64,000 nt of DNA from Rhizobium sp. Leaf453 (GCF_001425605.1 NZ_LMRG01000006.1:183209-247208), one strand, 5' to 3'. Shown: positions 24,770 to 33,457, counted from the stretch's first letter. Program-made: numbers and translations. Notes: generated by a model not told the origin, from the letters alone.

Positions 24770-24948
24770 CAATAGTCGGAGTCGCTAAAACCACTAGCCA
24801 TTTTGACTGCTCAGCGGTTGCGCAGCGCGTCTGAGGCCAATTGCCGCGTTTGGTGGCGGAACTGCAGCGCCTAAAGTACCGTATAGAAGGCATATCAGAA
24901 TCGTGGCGGGTATCCCGACAATTCCCCGTCGTGCGGAGTGCGATATCC

Positions 24949-26382
24949 ATGTTCGACCAATTTGACGCTTCGATCCTCGCGAGGGTGCAGTTCGCCTTCA
25001 CCGTTTCCTTCCACATCATCTTCCCGGCCTTCTCCATTGGCCTGGCAAGCTATCTCGCCGTTCTGGAAGCGCTGTGGTTGTGGAAGAAGGATCAGGTCTA
25101 CATGGATCTGTTCAATTTCTGGAAAACGATCTTTGCGGTCGCTTTCGGCATGGGTGTCGTTTCGGGTATCGTCATGTCCTATCAGTTCGGCACGAACTGG
25201 AGCCTGTTCTCCGACAAGGCCGGACCGGTCATCGGGCCGCTGATGGGCTATGAGGTGCTGACCGCTTTCTTTCTCGAGGCGGGCTTTCTTGGCGTCATGC
25301 TGTTTGGCCTGCACCGCGTCGGGCCGAAGCTGCATTTTCTGGCGACCGGCATGGTCGCCTTCGGAACGCTGATCTCCGCCACGTGGATTCTCGCGGTCAA
25401 TTCCTGGATGCAGACGCCAGACGGTTTCGGTATGAACGATGCCGGCCAGTTCATCCCGCTCGACTGGTGGAAGATCATTTTCAATCCGTCCTTCCCGTAT
25501 CGGCTGGTTCACATGGTTCTGGCCGCCTATCTGACAACGGCACTGGTCGTCGGCGCCGTCGGCGCCTGGCATCTTCTGCGCAACACCGCGCCAAGACGCT
25601 CCCACACCATGTTCTCCATGGCCATGTGGATGGCGACGATCGTCGCGCCGATCCAGATCCTCGCCGGGGATGCCCATGGTCTTAACACGCTTGAGCATCA
25701 GCCGGCCAAGATCATGGCGATTGAGGGGCATTATGAAAGCCACCCTGACGGTGCGCCGCTCATCCTCTTCGGCATACCCAACTCGGCGGAAAAACGGATC
25801 GACTACGCCATCGAGATCCCGAAACTGTCGAGCCTGATCCTCAAGCACGATCTAAACGCGCCGCTCGCCGGGCTCGATACGATCCCCGAAAACCTCCAGC
25901 CGCCGGTCGCCGTGGTCTTCTGGTCGTTCCGGGTGATGGTCGGCATCGGCTTTGCCATGCTCGGCCTTGGCCTGTGGAGCTTGTGGAGCCGCTGGCGCGG
26001 CACCCTGGACAGCAACGATTGGCTGCATCGCGCCGCGGTGTTGATGGGACCAGCCGGCTTCATCGCGGTTCTGGCTGGCTGGATTACCACGGAGGTCGGT
26101 CGCCAGCCCTACACGATCTACGGCCATCTGCTGACGGTGGATTCGATCTCGCCCGTGCAGGCGCCGGCGGTCGCCGCATCGCTCATTGCATTCGTCATCG
26201 TCTACTTCCTCGTCTTCGGCGCCGGCACATTCTATATCCTGCGCCTGATCAAGCGCCTGCCGCGCGATCCAATGCCGGATCTCGAGGACGGGCCGATCCG
26301 CACCGCCGGCATCACCCCCGGTCCGGCTGCCGGCAATACGCATCCTGACAGCAAGCATGGGAGCACGCATCATGGCCATTGA
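24949..26382 (+). CDS. cioA: Cytochrome bd-type quinol oxidase subunit I (CIO type)
   Basis: The 477-aa integral membrane subunit carries the quinol and haem sites of the bd oxidase, reducing oxygen to water. Features are ARVQFAFTVSFHIIFPAFSIG near the N-terminus, GWITTEVGRQPYTIYG, and a short Q-loop, which favours the cyanide-insensitive CioA type. The His-rich end (HGSTHHGH) overlaps cioB by 11 bases. Such oxidases serve under low oxygen or respiratory inhibition. Confidence 0.92.
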   Translation: MFDQFDASILARVQFAFTVSFHIIFPAFSIGLASYLAVLEALWLWKKDQVYMDLFNFWKTIFAVAFGMGVVSGIVMSYQFGTNWSLFSDKAGPVIGPLMGYEVLTAFFLEAGFLGVMLFGLHRVGPKLHFLATGMVAFGTLISATWILAVNSWMQTPDGFGMNDAGQFIPLDWWKIIFNPSFPYRLVHMVLAAYLTTALVVGAVGAWHLLRNTAPRRSHTMFSMAMWMATIVAPIQILAGDAHGLNTLEHQPAKIMAIEGHYESHPDGAPLILFGIPNSAEKRIDYAIEIPKLSSLILKHDLNAPLAGLDTIPENLQPPVAVVFWSFRVMVGIGFAMLGLGLWSLWSRWRGTLDSNDWLHRAAVLMGPAGFIAVLAGWITTEVGRQPYTIYGHLLTVDSISPVQAPAVAASLIAFVIVYFLVFGAGTFYILRLIKRLPRDPMPDLEDGPIRTAGITPGPAAGNTHPDSKHGSTHHGH

Positions 26383-27376
26383 CCTTCCCTTCATCTGGGC
26401 CGGCATCATCGCCTTTGCCGTGCTGGCTTATGTGATCCTCGACGGCTTCGATCTCGGCGTTGGCATCCTCTTCCCCTTCTTTCCGGAAAAGCACGATCGC
26501 GACGTGATGATGAATTCGGTCGCGCCCGTGTGGGATGGCAACGAGACCTGGCTGGTGCTCGGCGGCGGCGGGCTGATGGCGGTTTTTCCGCTGGCCTATG
26601 CCACCATCCTGCCGGCACTCTATGCGCCGATCATCGCGATGCTGCTGGGACTGATCTTCCGCGGCGTCGCCTTCGAATATCGCTGGCGCACCAAACGCGG
26701 CGAATTCCTGTGGAACTGGGCTTTCGCGGGCGGTTCGACGCTGGCCGGATTTTCGCAAGGGGTGGCGCTCGGTGCGCTGGTGCAGGGTATCCCGGTTGCA
26801 AACCGCGCCTATGCCGGTGCCTGGTGGGACTGGCTTACGCCTTTTTCGGTCGCAACCGGCCTGGCGCTGGTGATCGGCTATGCGCTTCTGGGGGCCACAT
26901 GGCTCGTCATGAAGACCAGTGGAGACCTCAATGAAAAAGCACGGCGCATCGCCTTCCGCACCTGTTTCGCGACCATCGCCGCCATGGGCGTGGTCAGCCT
27001 CTGGACGCCGTTCCTCGATCCACTTTACCTTGATCGCTGGTTCAGTTTCCCGACAGCCTTCTTCAGCGTGATCGTGCCGGTGCTGGTGCTCGGTTGCTTC
27101 GCGCTCCTGCTTTCCGGTATCCGCAACAAGCGCGATGCGCAGCCGTTCCTGGCGGCGCTCGGATTGTTCATTCTCGGTTATGCCGGCATCGGAATCAGTT
27201 TTTACCCCTTCATCGTCCCGCCCTTAGTCACCATCTGGGATGCGGCGGCGCCCGATTCCAGCCTTGCCTTCCTGCTCGTCGGCGCATTGATCCTGGTGCC
27301 GATCATCCTGATCTACACGGTCTATGCCTACTGGGTGTTCCGCGGGAAGGTCGATCCGGAAGAGGGGTATCACTGA
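26372..27376 (+). CDS. cioB: Cytochrome bd-type quinol oxidase subunit II
   Basis: The 334-aa membrane subunit begins MAIDLPFIWAGIIAFAVLAY and contains DGFDLGVGILFPF and NSVAPVWDGNETWLVLGG, hallmarks of CydB/CioB. ATG 26372 has GGGAG upstream. Eight to nine membrane segments are expected. Its stop overlaps the start of the DUF2474 gene. Confidence 0.93.
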   Translation: MAIDLPFIWAGIIAFAVLAYVILDGFDLGVGILFPFFPEKHDRDVMMNSVAPVWDGNETWLVLGGGGLMAVFPLAYATILPALYAPIIAMLLGLIFRGVAFEYRWRTKRGEFLWNWAFAGGSTLAGFSQGVALGALVQGIPVANRAYAGAWWDWLTPFSVATGLALVIGYALLGATWLVMKTSGDLNEKARRIAFRTCFATIAAMGVVSLWTPFLDPLYLDRWFSFPTAFFSVIVPVLVLGCFALLLSGIRNKRDAQPFLAALGLFILGYAGIGISFYPFIVPPLVTIWDAAAPDSSLAFLLVGALILVPIILIYTVYAYWVFRGKVDPEEGYH

Positions 27377-27489
27377 TGCCGGAAAACAGCCTGCCGCGCA
27401 AACTGCTCTGGTTCGTCGCGCTTTGGGGCGCGGGCGTGCTGTCGGTCGGCATTGTCGGCTATGCCATCAAAGTTTGGCTCGATACATAG
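27376..27489 (+). CDS. DUF2474 small subunit of the bd oxidase (CydX-like)
   Basis: The 37-aa single-pass protein (MPENSLPRKLLWFVALWGAG, then a helix ending YAIKVWLD) has the DUF2474 pattern. Its ATG overlaps the cioB stop. Small membrane subunits of this kind stabilise bd oxidases. Confidence 0.85.
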   Translation: MPENSLPRKLLWFVALWGAGVLSVGIVGYAIKVWLDT

Positions 27490-27766
27490 TCAAAACGCGT
27501 TCTGGTCACGCTTTCGTTTGTCTCGCGTGCTTCGTCGACATCATAGCCTACGACGGATATTGGTAAATCGGTTGCAATCGAAGGCCTTGTCGTATCCCTC
27601 CGCCGAAGGCCGTCTGCCCTGAGATGGCGCTGCAGGCTAGCCCGCCATTGGGCAACCGGTCGTCGTCCGTTTCAATTCGGAGCATCGCCTGTGGGATTTT
27701 GCCCCGCGTTGAGCATGATCTGTATCGAGCCGTGAACCATGTGTCGGAACGGCGCATCGTCACTGC

Positions 27767-27862
27767 ATGACGAATCGAATGAAAGCTTTACTTGCCGCCA
27801 TCGCTGTGTCCCTCGCTATCTGGGCAGCGATAATTTGGGGCGCACTGTTGTTGATCAACTGA
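27767..27862 (+). CDS. 31-aa single-pass membrane peptide
   Basis: The product is MTNRMKALLAAIAVSLAIW followed by more hydrophobic residues and an LLLIN end. A second start at 27779 gives 27 aa. Positive head and one helix fit a real micro-membrane-protein, but such frames also occur by chance. Confidence 0.35.
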   Translation: MTNRMKALLAAIAVSLAIWAAIIWGALLLIN

Positions 27863-27987
27863 CGGCCCGCCTGCTTAACCCTACCAAATCACCCAAAAAC
27901 CGGGTTGTGCTCGATTGGGGCAATCAATGTGTCATCTTGGTTTTGCCGAGCGCGGAAACTCGGCGTTTTCAAGTGCCCAAACATTCA

Positions 27988-28017
27988 GCCCCGCCTTGTG
28001 TATTGCGTAGGCGGGGC
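27988..28017 (+). terminator. Hairpin, probable terminator
   Basis: The perfect 9-bp stem GCCCCGCCT/AGGCGGGGC has a 12-nt loop and is followed by GCCCTTATTT. It may end transcripts from the bd oxidase region. Confidence 0.5.
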
Positions 28018-28042
28018 GCCCTTATTTCCTACGATCGTAGGT

Positions 28043-28183
28043 TCAATTCCTGGCGATTGCCGAGAGAGTTCCCGTCGCAGCACCTTGTTGGCCGAAGAAG
28101 GTGACGGCAGCAAAAAGAACGATGGTCGCTAGGAGCGACGTAATAAGCAGCATGCGAAACCCATGCTCAAAAAAGCTGCGCAT
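28043..28183 (-). CDS. 46-aa membrane peptide
   Basis: The product starts MRSFFEHGFRMLLITSLLA and has one hydrophobic helix ending in TFFGQQ. It begins 21 bases after the stop of the 39-aa peptide gene, so the two may be co-transcribed. Function unknown. Confidence 0.35.
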   Translation of the reverse strand: MRSFFEHGFRMLLITSLLATIVLFAAVTFFGQQGAATGTLSAIARN

Positions 28184-28204
28184 TATCCTGACGAACCCAC
28201 GAAA

Positions 28205-28324
28205 TTACAAAAGTGCGGCCGGAAGCAGCAGCACACAGGCGGTCACCAAACTCAAGGCCACGACAACCAAAATGCGATTCTCGAATTGAATTCGGGCTTT
28301 TTGCCCTGTCCAGTCATATCTCAT
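28205..28324 (-). CDS. 39-aa membrane peptide of the YDW type
   Basis: It begins MRYDWTGQKARIQFENR and ends in a hydrophobic helix closing LLLPAALL. The head and architecture match the 37-aa product at 39687-39800 (MIYDWDGWRSRVV). Recurrence of the same plan in two unlinked loci supports translation. The family is not named here. Confidence 0.45.
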   Translation of the reverse strand: MRYDWTGQKARIQFENRILVVVALSLVTACVLLLPAALL

Positions 28325-28756
28325 CAATCGGCTCCGTTCGAAAGCCTCAGTATGCCACAGGATGCTTTCGCCAAGCCTGCGCGACGCACCAGACCAGTAT
28401 CTTGATCAAATAAGAAGCCGCTCAGACAATCGCGCCAGCCGGCCGACGATCTCCATCCTATAGCCGGTCAGAAGCCTTGTGAATCCCTTCCCCTAAGAGC
28501 CAGGCTTCGCCCCGCTTAACGAATTCTCAAAAGCAAACCCTCCCACGTTTCCGTAGGAGGGTCTGGGGAATACCAGCCGCTTGGGAGGTCTCGACAACCA
28601 AACTCGACTAGACTCTAATCTGATTTGGTTAATGGTCTCTATCCCCGCGCCCCAGGATCTTAACCCTACCGGATAACCTTAACTTTGCATGCCAATGGAA
28701 TGGCAACGCTCATGCTGGCATCATCCTGTCACTCGCCGACATAATTGGGGACATGC
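28325..28756. other. Gene-free stretch
   Basis: No supported coding region is seen. It contains a minus-strand terminator at 28528-28562. Confidence 0.45.
28528..28562 (-). terminator. Rho-independent terminator (minus strand)
   Basis: ACCCTCC pairs with GGAGGGT around a 12-nt loop, followed on the minus strand by TTTGCTTTTG. It would end readthrough from the dcd remnant operon. Confidence 0.55.
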
Positions 28757-28870
28757 ATGGTGTTCACACAGGAAACCCTAGATCTTTACATCTCAACTGC
28801 GCTGACAAGCGTGGGTCTTGATGAGCGTAAAGTGAATGCCATGATTGCCCCTGCTCCGCGCAATGAATGA
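28757..28870 (+). CDS. Possible 37-aa peptide
   Basis: The frame reads MVFTQETLDLYISTALTSVG, then DERKVNAMIAPAPRNE. Composition is protein-like, but there is no convincing ribosome site and no relative in the window. Reported as possible only. Confidence 0.22.
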   Translation: MVFTQETLDLYISTALTSVGLDERKVNAMIAPAPRNE

Positions 28871-28980
28871 ATGATCGGAGGGACGCTATCCAATCGTATT
28901 TGCGCCCTCAATCCTCCATTTGGGGGGTATTCGATGAATTGCCGTTCACGAATACCGGCGGGCGCGATCGGTCCACGCGG

Positions 28981-29178
28981 CTATTCAGGGCGGAAATGCT
29001 TGGAGAGCTTCGGGCCCTGTGCCTGGTAGTTCGAGCCAAGGCAGAGACCGTAGACGCCTTTGGAGCGTTCCATCATATGCTCATAGACTAACCGGCCGAC
29101 CATCTGGCCGTGTCCGAGGATGAAGCGAACCTCGTGGCTTCGGACTTCGAGCACGGCGCGACCTGAGCCGCCCCGCGC
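28981..29178 (-). pseudogene. 3' fragment of dCTP deaminase (dcd)
   Basis: The frame encodes a C-terminal dCTP deaminase block: GRAVLEVRSHEVRFILGH, GRLVYEHMMERSKGVYG and SNYQAQGPKLSKHFRPE. The catalytic N-terminal part is missing. The fragment starts directly after the stop of the 73-aa gene, so it is a cut remnant rather than a short gene. Confidence 0.6.
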
Positions 29179-29179
29179 G

Positions 29180-29401
29180 TCAGTTCTGCGAGACGGGTAA
29201 CTTCAGCACTGGCAGCGCATTCCCAATCAAAAGTTCGATCACGCCCTCATGTGCGAGATCAAAGAGGGCATTGACGATCGGGTCTTGCTTAAACCCCCGT
29301 CCTACCAACGGTGCGCCGACTTCATATAAGCTCGTCGGTCCATCGCCGAACGTGCGCAGAAGGTTGATAACGGCGGCTTTAGTCTCTGCATAGGTCGGCA
29401 T
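29180..29401 (-). CDS. 73-aa hypothetical protein
   Basis: It begins MPTYAETKAAVINLLRTFGD and has a winged-helix-like feel (FKQDPIVNALFDLAHEGVI). Its ATG overlaps the upstream stop (TGATG), as in a coupled operon. Function unknown; a small DNA-binding or phage-type protein is possible. Confidence 0.5.
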   Translation of the reverse strand: MPTYAETKAAVINLLRTFGDGPTSLYEVGAPLVGRGFKQDPIVNALFDLAHEGVIELLIGNALPVLKLPVSQN

Positions 29402-29589
29402 CAGTTGACCGGGGCGGGAGCCCAATAATCATCGGGCAGATGTTCCTTGCACCAGAAGCGCGGCCCATTGCGCCCACGCTCCAGGCCGAAGCAGCCCCAC
29501 TGGAAGCGACCAGGATGGACGCAGATCCGCTCCTCATCAGCCCTCGGCGCGCTGATCGGTTGTTGGACTTCGATTGCCGCGTCGATCAC
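29401..29589 (-). CDS. 62-aa hypothetical protein
   Basis: Start GTG 29589 lies in a GTGA overlap with the 123-aa gene. The product is VIDAAIEVQQPISAPRADEE followed by a Trp/Cys-containing end (FQWGCFGLERG, WCKEHLPDDYWAP). It is the middle of a three-gene coupled run. The family is unknown. Confidence 0.5.
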   Translation of the reverse strand: MIDAAIEVQQPISAPRADEERICVHPGRFQWGCFGLERGRNGPRFWCKEHLPDDYWAPAPVN

Positions 29590-29957
29590 GAGTAGGCCTC
29601 CGTCGCCCAGCAATTGCGACGGCATTCGTCTCGAAATTCACGTGCGACCACGATCAAGTCGATGCTTTCCACCCACATGGGTACCGAACACTCATCCATC
29701 AAGCTGTAGACACAGAGCGTCCGGTTTTTCTCTCTATCGACGAGAAAGAAAAACTCGCCCATAGGAGCCGCGCCTGTCTTTTCAAAAACGGCAGAAGAGA
29801 ACACCTCCATTCGCGGGATCGCCGGCGCAGCGTACATAAAAACGGCGGGCGGAACCCTGATGAGATCATCCGCCTGCGGCGGTATCCAATAGACGTCCGA
29901 GACGAAGCGGAGATCCACGTCTTGGGGTTTCTTTTCCGATGGCTGTCTGGCGAACAT
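29586..29957 (-). CDS. 123-aa hypothetical protein
   Basis: AAAGGAG precedes ATG 29957. The product begins MFARQPSEKKPQDVDLRFVS and contains YWIPPQADDLIRVPPAVFM and FFFLVDREKNRTLCVYSLMD. It is well-behaved in composition and heads a run of three overlapping small genes. I do not recognise it. The neighbouring integrase debris suggests it arrived on a mobile element. Confidence 0.55.
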   Translation of the reverse strand: MFARQPSEKKPQDVDLRFVSDVYWIPPQADDLIRVPPAVFMYAAPAIPRMEVFSSAVFEKTGAAPMGEFFFLVDREKNRTLCVYSLMDECSVPMWVESIDLIVVAREFRDECRRNCWATEAYS

Positions 29958-30075
29958 GAGTTCTCCTTTCCGCCGGCATAACCGGTGGATATCCTGTGGA
30001 CCAACTGTTGAAATGACGGCTTCATTGCTGTGAATGTTCTTATTATGTTCCGGTTTTGCCAAGAGTCAAGCTAAG

Positions 30076-30771
30076 TCACAAATCGGCATCATATTTGTAG
30101 GCGTTGAACCGATCCGCCACGAGCCGTCCCGCGTTCTGGCGCGGGTTAACGTAGATCCCAAGAAAGACCTCGATGCTCTCCCAACCGCCCGCCAGCATCG
30201 CTGTTTTGACATCGATGCCACTGTCGATCGCGTTGGTCGCGAAGGCATGTCGGCCGCAAGTATGGCTGGGCTTGTAGGTGATATCTGCGCGGCCACTGAC
30301 AGCCCGTAGGCGCTCATTCACCGAATGGCGGCAGTGATACCGGAAAACGCGCTAGCGCCCGCTACAGGTTGATTTCAAGGCGTGGAGACGGGCGACAAGT
30401 TCGTCGGTTAGATGGCGGGTTGAGTTCGTCCCCGTCTTCGTTCTCAAAAGCAGGGCCGTGCGGTTGACGAGATCGACCTGCGGCCACTCAAGCCTGACCG
30501 CCTCGCTCACCCTTGCGCCGGTCTGGGCCATGAAAAGCACCAGCGCCGCCACGTGCGGAAGGCCGTCCTTTTCGCACTGCCTCGTGAAGGCGTGTAGCCA
30601 AGCTGGCGTCGCCGGCTTCTTTCTCTTGGGTTTCTCCTCCTTCAGTTTATTCAAGCGCATCAGGTTACACCAGCCGCGCTTGTAGCCGTGGATGATCACG
30701 GCTCTTGCCGGCGTTAACGCCTGGCGGTTTCGCGTCGAATTGGTGGCGTGTGGATACAATGCCAATGCCAT
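30076..30771 (-). pseudogene. Tyrosine recombinase (integrase) with amber codon and lost N-terminus
   Basis: Readable parts are LTPARAVIIHGYKRGWCNL, ALVLFMAQTGARVSEAVRL with the first catalytic Arg, and HTCGRHAFATNAIDSGID followed by GGWESIEVFLGIYV with the Tyr. A TAG at 30352-30354 interrupts the frame between them. The N-terminal domain is missing; homology stops at the junction with a histidine kinase fragment near 30771. Confidence 0.75.
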
Positions 30772-31175
30772 CTGCTCGATGTCGAAAGGGAAGATGGTGA
30801 CGAGCGGTCTTCCGCGGAAGTATTCGCCTTGTCCAAGGCACGGCTGTCACCAAACCACATGTACCAAGGCGTATCCTGACCGACTTCATCGACAACGCCC
30901 TCAAGTTTGCGGGAACAGCTGAGATCAGCGTCGCAAGATCGAGCGACGGAAACTTTGTTATAAGGGTCATAGATGACGGACCGGGTATACCGTACGATAA
31001 ACTCGGGGCCGCGATGCAGCCATTTTTTAGGGTTGAAACATCACGAAACCGCGAAACCGGGGGCTCAGGTCTTGGACTGGCTATCTCCCAGCAGCTCGCA
31101 TCCACAATTCAAGGGTCGGTGAAACTCTACAATTTGCCTGCCGGGGGGCTCGCCGCAGAAGTGACTTTACGTTGA
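30772..31175 (+). pseudogene. Histidine kinase ATPase-domain fragment
   Basis: From about 30870 the frame gives RRILTDFIDNALKFAG (N box), RVIDDGPGIP (G1) and GGSGLGLAISQQL (G2), then a stop. Upstream residues (LLDVEREDGDERSSAEVF) lie in another frame, so there is an indel near 30866. Sensor and dimerisation parts are absent. The fragment abuts the integrase remnant. Confidence 0.7.
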
Positions 31176-31399
31176 CCCGTCTGAATAGGCGCGGCGGTTT
31201 CCAACATTGGACGTGACACGATGTAAGCTGTCCTCAAAACTACACAGCGTTACGTTTTCCGGCTGATCTGAAAATATCTTGGATACAGGGACGGTTTAAA
31301 TCTCGAAGCCCATTGGCGGTGAAGTCCGCTATCGGCATACCTGAAGTCCACCAGTGACCTTGGATCAAGCCATCTGATGACCTTGAACCGGAAATACCT

Positions 31400-31600
31400 A
31401 TGAAAAAAGCGATTGTTGCTATCCTCGTTGCCGCGGTCTTGGCGTCACCATGCATCTATTATGCAGTCTCACCCGAGCCGTCAGCTGTAGCCGGACTGGT
31501 TGCAATGATGACACCGCAGGACACCCACGCCATCACATTGGCGCAAGGTTGGGACGCATTCTACTGGTGCGAAGAGCAGTTGGAGGATATTAGCGGCTGA
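31400..31600 (+). CDS. Small secreted or anchored protein, unknown
   Basis: The 66-aa product has a signal-like start MKKAIVAILVAAVLASPC and an acidic end WCEEQLEDISG. GGAAAT precedes the ATG. There are no recognisable domains. Confidence 0.4.
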   Translation: MKKAIVAILVAAVLASPCIYYAVSPEPSAVAGLVAMMTPQDTHAITLAQGWDAFYWCEEQLEDISG

Positions 31601-31699
31601 TGTGCTTTAATGGAGCAGACATCGTGGCTTTCCCTTGCGGTATTTAAGAAAAAAGTTAGATCAAGCGGATCCTATGCACATCCAGAGGATTTGATTTAA

Positions 31700-32146
31700 G
31701 TGGATACTCCCAGACCAAGATGGAAGTTGCGCGAGAGGCCGGGCTATCTCGTAGTCCGGTTGGCCCGGCTGATGTCACGCTATGCCGAGGAGCGTATCCA
31801 CCCCTTAGGTACAGGGCTTGCCGGCTATCCGGTCATAACCGCACTCACAGAGGGCGGCGACATGACGCAAAAGCAGTTGACCGAACTGCTAGGGGTGGAG
31901 CAATCCAGCACAGCACAACTTTTAAATCGGCTCGAGCGAGACGGTTTTGTAACGCGTAGAAAGGACCCCCGAGATGGCAGAAGCAGCTTCATTTGCCTCA
32001 CGGAAAAGGCAACCTCCGCGTTGCCGGCTATTTCTGAGATAATGGATGATGGAAATGACTTGGCTGTGAATGGGTTCAGTGCCCAGGAGATCGCCCATGT
32101 GATCGATCTATTGAAGCGCATGCTCGCAAATTTCGAAAAGCGCTAG
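31700..32146 (+). CDS. MarR-family transcriptional regulator
   Basis: The 148-aa protein starts at GTG. A winged-helix core is readable: MTQKQLTELLGVEQSSTAQL (recognition helix), RLERDGFVTRRKDPRDGRSS (wing). It probably binds DNA as a dimer and responds to a small ligand. No clear target gene is adjacent: the flanking genes are a small secreted protein and a transposase scrap. Confidence 0.88.
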   Translation: MDTPRPRWKLRERPGYLVVRLARLMSRYAEERIHPLGTGLAGYPVITALTEGGDMTQKQLTELLGVEQSSTAQLLNRLERDGFVTRRKDPRDGRSSFICLTEKATSALPAISEIMDDGNDLAVNGFSAQEIAHVIDLLKRMLANFEKR

Positions 32147-32310
32147 TGGGTGAATGTGAAATTGAAAGGCGCTCACTACAGGGCTGCCCTCAATACAGCT
32201 TCTCGTGTCAACGTGAGAAGCACTTTCAGTTCATGAAGCTTGAAATTCGGCAAAGGACGTTGAAAGTTTTCAGCGTGCAGACGCCCCCTCCTGCAGTATG
32301 CCTGCGGCGA

Positions 32311-32391
32311 AGGGCGTCTGTCGACGATGTTGGTCGTCGGCGGGCTTGGTCGGACGAAGAGAAGGTTCGGATTGTCGAGGAGAGCCTGCAA
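32311..32391 (+). pseudogene. Transposase N-terminal scrap
   Basis: The segment ASVDDVGRRRAWSDEEKVRI and VEESLQG resembles the start of IS66/IS3-type helix-turn-helix transposase proteins. Only about 27 residues remain and unrelated sequence follows. Confidence 0.5.
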
Positions 32392-32622
32392 GGCTGTTTT
32401 TACTCGGAATGGACTTTGTTAGATACGTCGCAGCATTGCTTGGACCTATCGGAAGCTACGGGATTTTTGAATAGCTTGGATCGAACGATTTAGGGGTGGT
32501 GAGTGAAGCGATGGATGGGCCGCGTCTGCCGGACTTGACTATCTTCGCAAAAGACAAAATCTTTCGCCTAAGCATGACCAGCTAAATCTAAACCGCGATA
32601 TAGTGGAGCTCGGCAAGTGGCG

Positions 32623-32700
32623 ATGGAAAAATTCGTGTACGCATCCGTCATAGTGTTCGCTGTAATTTGCTTTGTGGTCGCATCTAGGAGGAAGCTATGA
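32623..32700 (+). CDS. 25-aa membrane peptide
   Basis: MEKFVYASVIVFAVICFVVA followed by SRRKL is a single helix with a basic end. Its TGA overlaps the ATG of the 111-aa gene (ATGA), and its last codons contain the ribosome site AGGAGGAAG. It is either a translated leader or a small membrane protein. Confidence 0.4.
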   Translation: MEKFVYASVIVFAVICFVVASRRKL

Positions 32701-33032
32701 TGCATTCAAGAAAAATTGCCGCCGCTTTTTTGATTCTAATTACCGCAGTATCGAGGGATGCATTTAGCTCCGATAGCGCAAAATCGGCTCAACGGTCGCC
32801 CGAGCTTTTCGCGCGCGCGCTTATAATTACCGATAAAGTTGATGGAATTTTCTATTATTGTTACATGGATATACTACACTATAAACAATACAATAGTAAA
32901 AACTGCGAGTTAACATACAATTCCATGGAGCGCTCCGCCTCGATGCTGAGCTTTAGTGGCTTCGACAGGAAAGACCATATCACAATTTCAAAAATACTTC
33001 AATTTTTGTCAACCAACACCGGATCTAAATAA
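32697..33032 (+). CDS. Secreted hypothetical protein, AT-rich gene
   Basis: The 111-aa product has a signal peptide (KIAAAFLILITAVSRDAFS) and a mature part with several Cys and Tyr (FYYCYMDILHYKQY, NCELTYNSMERS). The coding sequence is clearly more AT-rich than its neighbours, indicating recent transfer. AGGAGGAAGCT precedes the ATG. Length, export signal and setting would fit a periplasmic immunity protein, which is inference only. Confidence 0.5.
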   Translation: MMHSRKIAAAFLILITAVSRDAFSSDSAKSAQRSPELFARALIITDKVDGIFYYCYMDILHYKQYNSKNCELTYNSMERSASMLSFSGFDRKDHITISKILQFLSTNTGSK

Positions 33033-33205
33033 TGTCGGCTGCAGATTTTATCGCTCGGATCACCTACCCTAACAATGACGGCTATTCTTCCCCTCCCGAA
33101 GATAGGACGTTGATAGAAGACATTATTAATCGCGTATACAACACTGGTGCGGGGGATTGGGTGGCGGAAGGTGTTAAGCCGCAAACAGCCCGAAGACCGA
33201 ACTGA
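33032..33205 (+). CDS. 57-aa hypothetical protein running into repeat A
   Basis: The ATG shares bases with the previous TAA (TAATG), implying coupling. The product begins MSAADFIARITYPNNDGYSS and includes EDRTLIEDIINRVYN. The last 15 residues are encoded inside the repeated segment, so the original 3' end was probably replaced. It may be a truncated gene. Confidence 0.4.
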   Translation: MSAADFIARITYPNNDGYSSPPEDRTLIEDIINRVYNTGAGDWVAEGVKPQTARRPN

Positions 33206-33262
33206 CAGCCGTAGGTTACCTGGTACCCTAATGAAGCAGATGCTTCATTTACCGCCGTACCC
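33160..33262. repeat. Repeat A, left copy of the island-flanking repeat
   Basis: This segment shares with 35937-36040 the blocks GGTGGCGG-AGGTGTTAAGC, CAGCC-TAGGTTACCTGG, TACCCTAATGAAGCAG and TGCTTCATTTACCGCCG in the same order. The right half is nearly identical, the left half more diverged. The two copies lie in direct orientation around the immunity-like genes. Confidence 0.7.
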
Positions 33263-33432
33263 AATTTATCAACGAAGCGCTGCCGGTCAAGTCGCGAGCG
33301 ACTTCTCCCCCACACTTTCTGTTGGGGTGATGGGTGCATCATATTGAAACGAGCAGGATTTCTGCTACAGATCCCGCTCGTGTGTCGGTTGCAGAACGGT
33401 AATGTCACGTCACAACGTGGGGGGTAACTCTT

Positions 33433-33457
33433 GCGGGTTCGAATCCCGCCCGGCGCA
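33433..33457 (+). other. tRNA-like 3' end (possible attachment-site scar)
   Basis: GCGGG-TTCGAAT-CCCGC is a perfect T-arm, followed by CCGGCGC and a discriminator A. A GTGTCGG stretch about 70 bases upstream could pair with CCGGCGC using two G-U pairs, but no proper D or anticodon arm is found. It is probably not a functional tRNA. The 3' ends of tRNA genes are typical integrase targets. Confidence 0.3.

Noticed and set aside
28028-28055. Second tRNA-like T-arm (GGTTCAATTCC)
   Set aside because: Flanking bases do not pair into a proper stem and no acceptor end is present.
33371-33457. A complete tRNA gene
   Set aside because: T-arm and acceptor can be formed, but no D-arm or 7-nt anticodon loop fits; only a 3' end is supported.
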